This document shows, in pieces, positions 61,871 to 64,000 of a stretch of 64,000 nt of DNA (positions are counted from its first letter, which is position 1; every line of letters starts with the position of its first letter). Made by a program: the position numbers and the translations under genes. Source of the stretch: Devosia geojensis. Lineage in GTDB: Bacteria; Pseudomonadota; Alphaproteobacteria; Rhizobiales; Devosiaceae. Below the pieces are notes generated by a model that had not been told where the DNA came from, did not search any database, and saw nothing but the letters and a program-made list of their open reading frames with translations. The DNA lies in contig NZ_JZEX01000087.1 in assembly GCF_000969415.1 (NCBI RefSeq), positions 45,544 through 109,543 on the forward strand. Reading direction: 5' to 3'.

Positions 61871-62623
61871 CTATTCGGGGTCGCACCGCCTGATGGCGGC
61901 CTGGATGATCCCGGCGATCTCGGCAGCGCGCGCGGCATCAAGCAGGGAGGCAGGAATTGCGATGGATACAGCGGCCGCCGTGATCCCCCGGCTCGAACGC
62001 ACCGGCACGGCGACACCGCCCGCATCGGGGTAGGTTTCGCCGATATCGTAGCTGAAGCCGAGGGCGCGGGCCCGGTCGAGCTCGCGCGTGACCTTGGCGA
62101 GGTCGGCGTGATTGTACTGATCGAAGCGCGGCTCGTTGTGCTCGAGAATGCCGGCGACCAGCGGCGGGTCGAGCAGGGTCAGGATGCTGATCGTGCCCGG
62201 ACCGATGCCGAGGGGGACCCGGCCGCCGATGCCGCCGGTGAGGGTCTGCACGAAGGCGGTGCCCTCGTGCATGTCTACGCAAATGGCGTCGAACCCGGCG
62301 CGGACCATGAGATAGCTCGACTGCTGCGTCACAGCGGCGACTTCGGTGACCGCCGGCCGATAGCGCCGCACCAGCTCGCTGATCGACGTGGAGCGGTTGG
62401 CAAGGCCGAATATGGCGGGGCCGAGGCGATAGTGCCCGTAGCGGGCGGCGTTCTCCACGAAGCCGCGCTTCGACAGCGCCACGAGCGCCCGGCGGGTCGC
62501 CGATTTGGCCTCGCCGAGCTGCTGTGACAGGGTTTGCAGCGAAAGACCGTCCACGCCGGCATTGCCCAGATGGATCAGAATCTCTCCCGCGCGCTCGGCA
62601 TTGCTTGAGCTTTCGCTGGCCAT
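61871..62623 (-). CDS. IclR family transcriptional regulator
   Basis: A 250-residue IclR-type regulator with a winged HTH at residues 10-65 (ERAGEILIHLG, LSLQTLSQQLG, KSATRRALVALSKRGF) and a GAF-like effector domain from about 80 (VRAGFDAICVD, GGVAVPVRSS). ATG 62623 has AGAGG 10 bp upstream; a GTG at 62629 is too close to it. It diverges from the FAD oxidoreductase gene across a 128-bp gap that holds palindromes. It probably controls that gene and the oxidoreductase gene downstream. Confidence 0.87.
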   Translation of the reverse strand: MASESSSNAERAGEILIHLGNAGVDGLSLQTLSQQLGEAKSATRRALVALSKRGFVENAARYGHYRLGPAIFGLANRSTSISELVRRYRPAVTEVAAVTQQSSYLMVRAGFDAICVDMHEGTAFVQTLTGGIGGRVPLGIGPGTISILTLLDPPLVAGILEHNEPRFDQYNHADLAKVTRELDRARALGFSYDIGETYPDAGGVAVPVRSSRGITAAAVSIAIPASLLDAARAAEIAGIIQAAIRRCDPE

Positions 62624-62655
62624 TGGCACAAAACCTCTTGTAAATCGAACTGTAG

Positions 62656-62668
62656 TCCGATTATCGGA
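62656..62668. promoter_or_regulatory. candidate IclR operator palindrome
   Basis: TCCGATTATCGGA is a perfect 6+1+6 palindrome in the divergent gap between the IclR gene and the FAD oxidoreductase gene. A second short palindrome TCTATAGA lies at 62675-62682. Either could be the regulator site. Confidence 0.5.
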
Positions 62669-62751
62669 ACTCTGTCTATAGATAGAAACCGACTATTGCA
62701 CTATCTTCGGTTTGACGGTGCCATTTTGTCCTCTTGGGGGTAGAAACTTCG

Positions 62752-63900
62752 ATGTTCGACTTTGCGGTTGTCGGTGCGGGGATCAGTGGGTCGGCTACGG
62801 CCTACGAGCTGGCCAAACGTGGCCACAGTGTAGTTCTGATAGATCAATACGGTCCGGCGTCAATGGCTTCGGGATGGACGCTGGCCGGTGTGCGCCAGTC
62901 GGGCCGCCATCCGGCCGAATTGCCCCTGGCCAAGGCGGCGGTGGCGATCTGGCAGACCCTGTCCGAAGAGCTGGATGGGCAAACCCACTACCGCCAGGTC
63001 GGCAATCTGCGCTGCGCCCGCAACGCCGCCGAGGCGCAACGGATCGAGGCCATCGTGGCCGAGCATGGTGCGGCCGGACTCGAAATGCACCTGCTCGAAG
63101 GCAAGGACGTTCAGGAACTGGCGCCACTGGTTTCCCCGGACGTGCTTTGCGCCTCGTTCTGCCCCAGTGACGGCCATGCGGATCCGCAGGCGACGGTGCA
63201 CAGTTTTGTCGAGGCGGGCAAGCGGCTGGGCGTTGAGGTTCGTTTCGGAGAGACCGTCACGGGGCTCGAGGTGACCTCGGGCAAGGCGAGCGGAGTGCGG
63301 ACTAAAGACGGGGTCATTGCAGCCAGCCAGGTGGTTCTCGCGGCCGGCATCCACGCGAATGAACTGATTCAGCCTTTCGGCTACCGCGTGCCCTACGAGG
63401 TGATGAGCGCCACCATGATGCGCTCGGTGGCGATGCCGGCGCGGGAGATGCCGGTCATCGGGGTCGCCAATGGCGACACGACGTTGCGGCAGGAGGCTCA
63501 CGGCCAATTCCGCATCGGCGGCGGACACGAGGTGTGGGATGGCCAGCTCGATCTCGACCCATGGCCGCAGGTGCGGCCACGCGCCAGCAGCGTCCTGGAG
63601 CTGATCGAGCGCTACTCGGCTCTGGTGCCTGCCCTGGCCGACGTCAAGCTCGACCGCCTCTGGTGCGGCCTGATCGACCAGACGGTGGACGCCTTGCCGG
63701 TTCTCGACGTCCTGCCCGAAGCGGGAGGAGTCGTTCTGGCGACCGGGTTTTCCGGCCACGGCTTCTGCCTCGGTCCCGTCACCGGGCAGATCCTGGCAGA
63801 CCTGGCGGAAGGCAAGGCGCCGGCATTGCCGATCGCGCCGTTCCGGATGTCGCGCTTTGCCGATGGTGGCACCGGAAGCACCGTGGAACTGCACGGCTGA
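62752..63900 (+). CDS. FAD-dependent oxidoreductase, DAO/glycine-oxidase family
   Basis: A 382-residue flavoenzyme of the D-amino-acid/sarcosine oxidase family. The N-terminal FAD-binding motif is VVGAGISGSATAYELAKRGH (residues 6-25), followed by a TLAGVRQSGRHP segment, the family VVLAAGIHAN near 198 and the C-terminal VVLATGFSGHGFCLGPVTG near 330 that closes on the flavin. It probably oxidises an amine or amino acid. I chose ATG 62752 because it begins directly before the FAD motif; a TTG at 62734 overlaps the GGGGG likely used as ribosome site. Divergent from IclR. Confidence 0.85.
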   Translation: MFDFAVVGAGISGSATAYELAKRGHSVVLIDQYGPASMASGWTLAGVRQSGRHPAELPLAKAAVAIWQTLSEELDGQTHYRQVGNLRCARNAAEAQRIEAIVAEHGAAGLEMHLLEGKDVQELAPLVSPDVLCASFCPSDGHADPQATVHSFVEAGKRLGVEVRFGETVTGLEVTSGKASGVRTKDGVIAASQVVLAAGIHANELIQPFGYRVPYEVMSATMMRSVAMPAREMPVIGVANGDTTLRQEAHGQFRIGGGHEVWDGQLDLDPWPQVRPRASSVLELIERYSALVPALADVKLDRLWCGLIDQTVDALPVLDVLPEAGGVVLATGFSGHGFCLGPVTGQILADLAEGKAPALPIAPFRMSRFADGGTGSTVELHG

Positions 63901-63940
63901 GAGCGCGTCAGGCTCGTTTGGAGTCGTCGGTTCTTGCGCC

Positions 63941-63963
63941 TCCCTCCCCCTTGAGGGGAGGGA
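63941..63963. repeat. GC-rich palindrome followed by G-tract (dispersed intergenic element)
   Basis: TCCCTCCCC pairs perfectly with GGGGAGGGA around a 5-nt loop, followed by a run of GGGTGGGGGTGG-like sequence. Such CCCTCCCC...GGGGAGGG elements recur between genes in several Rhizobiales genomes. It may end transcription of the FAD oxidoreductase gene. Confidence 0.5.
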
Positions 63964-64000
63964 ATGAGGGTGGGGGTGGTTGTGGGGATCACCGATGGAC

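Overview
The window is GC-rich, densely packed bacterial chromosome. Gene content points to an alphaproteobacterium of the order Hyphomicrobiales (Rhizobiales), perhaps Devosia-like. The pointers are several CUT1-type sugar ABC systems, an AztABCD zinc system under Zur, a cobalamin riboswitch, rhizobial-style intergenic palindromes, and frequent GTG/TTG starts with ATGA/GTGA overlaps. The order is an inference from gene families; no rRNA is present to confirm it. I saw no tRNA, rRNA, CRISPR array, intact insertion sequence or phage gene.

Layout. (1) 1-5690, + strand: a ugpBAEC glycerophosphodiester-type importer (ugpB cut by the window edge) followed by a glycerophosphodiester phosphodiesterase and an inositol-monophosphatase-family phosphatase. 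(2) 5680-11981, - strand: an Opp/Dpp-type ABC importer (fused double ATPase, two permeases, very long binding protein). A LacI regulator diverges from it and is followed by a HAD-family protein. Near-identical LacI-type operators lie at 12111-12124 and 13363-13376. (3) 14806-19834, + strand: an NgcEFG-like sugar importer without its own ATPase, a sugar-phosphate isomerase-like gene and a second LacI regulator. (4) 19931-30231: two related cassettes. Each has a TetR regulator, a calcineurin-like phosphodiesterase, a sugar-type binding protein and a C-X5-R phosphatase. The first also has two permeases and an ATPase; the second lacks them. (5) 30257-33700, - strand: a LacI remnant, then a BtuFCD-like corrinoid importer under a cobalamin riboswitch. 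(6) 33758-41876: zinc homeostasis. A Zur-COG0523-COG0523-WD40 operon diverges from aztABCD across one Zur box, and AztD is fused to a ZinT domain. (7) 41900-45162: accessory stretch with a decayed toxin-antitoxin pair, a frameshifted NADP-binding reductase, an SDR and a LysR regulator. (8) 45280-60816: a 15-kb bidirectional catabolic cluster. It holds two paralogous sugar importers facing away from each other, one shared ATPase, a split Tm-1-like/PEP-hydrolase pair, a cupin, four oxidoreductase- or isomerase-type enzymes and a MocR-type regulator. A pair of inverted 25-bp sites lies between the two arms. (9) 60818-63900: a Gfo/Idh/MocA oxidoreductase and IclR regulator divergent from a DAO-family FAD oxidoreductase.

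How it works together. Most of the window scavenges organic nutrients: uptake systems each paired with the enzymes that would process the import. A recurring logic is importer + phosphodiesterase + phosphomonoesterase, built three times from two unrelated enzyme sets. The most distinctive items are the duplicated phosphodiester cassettes, the AztD-ZinT fusion and the bidirectional Tm-1-like cluster.
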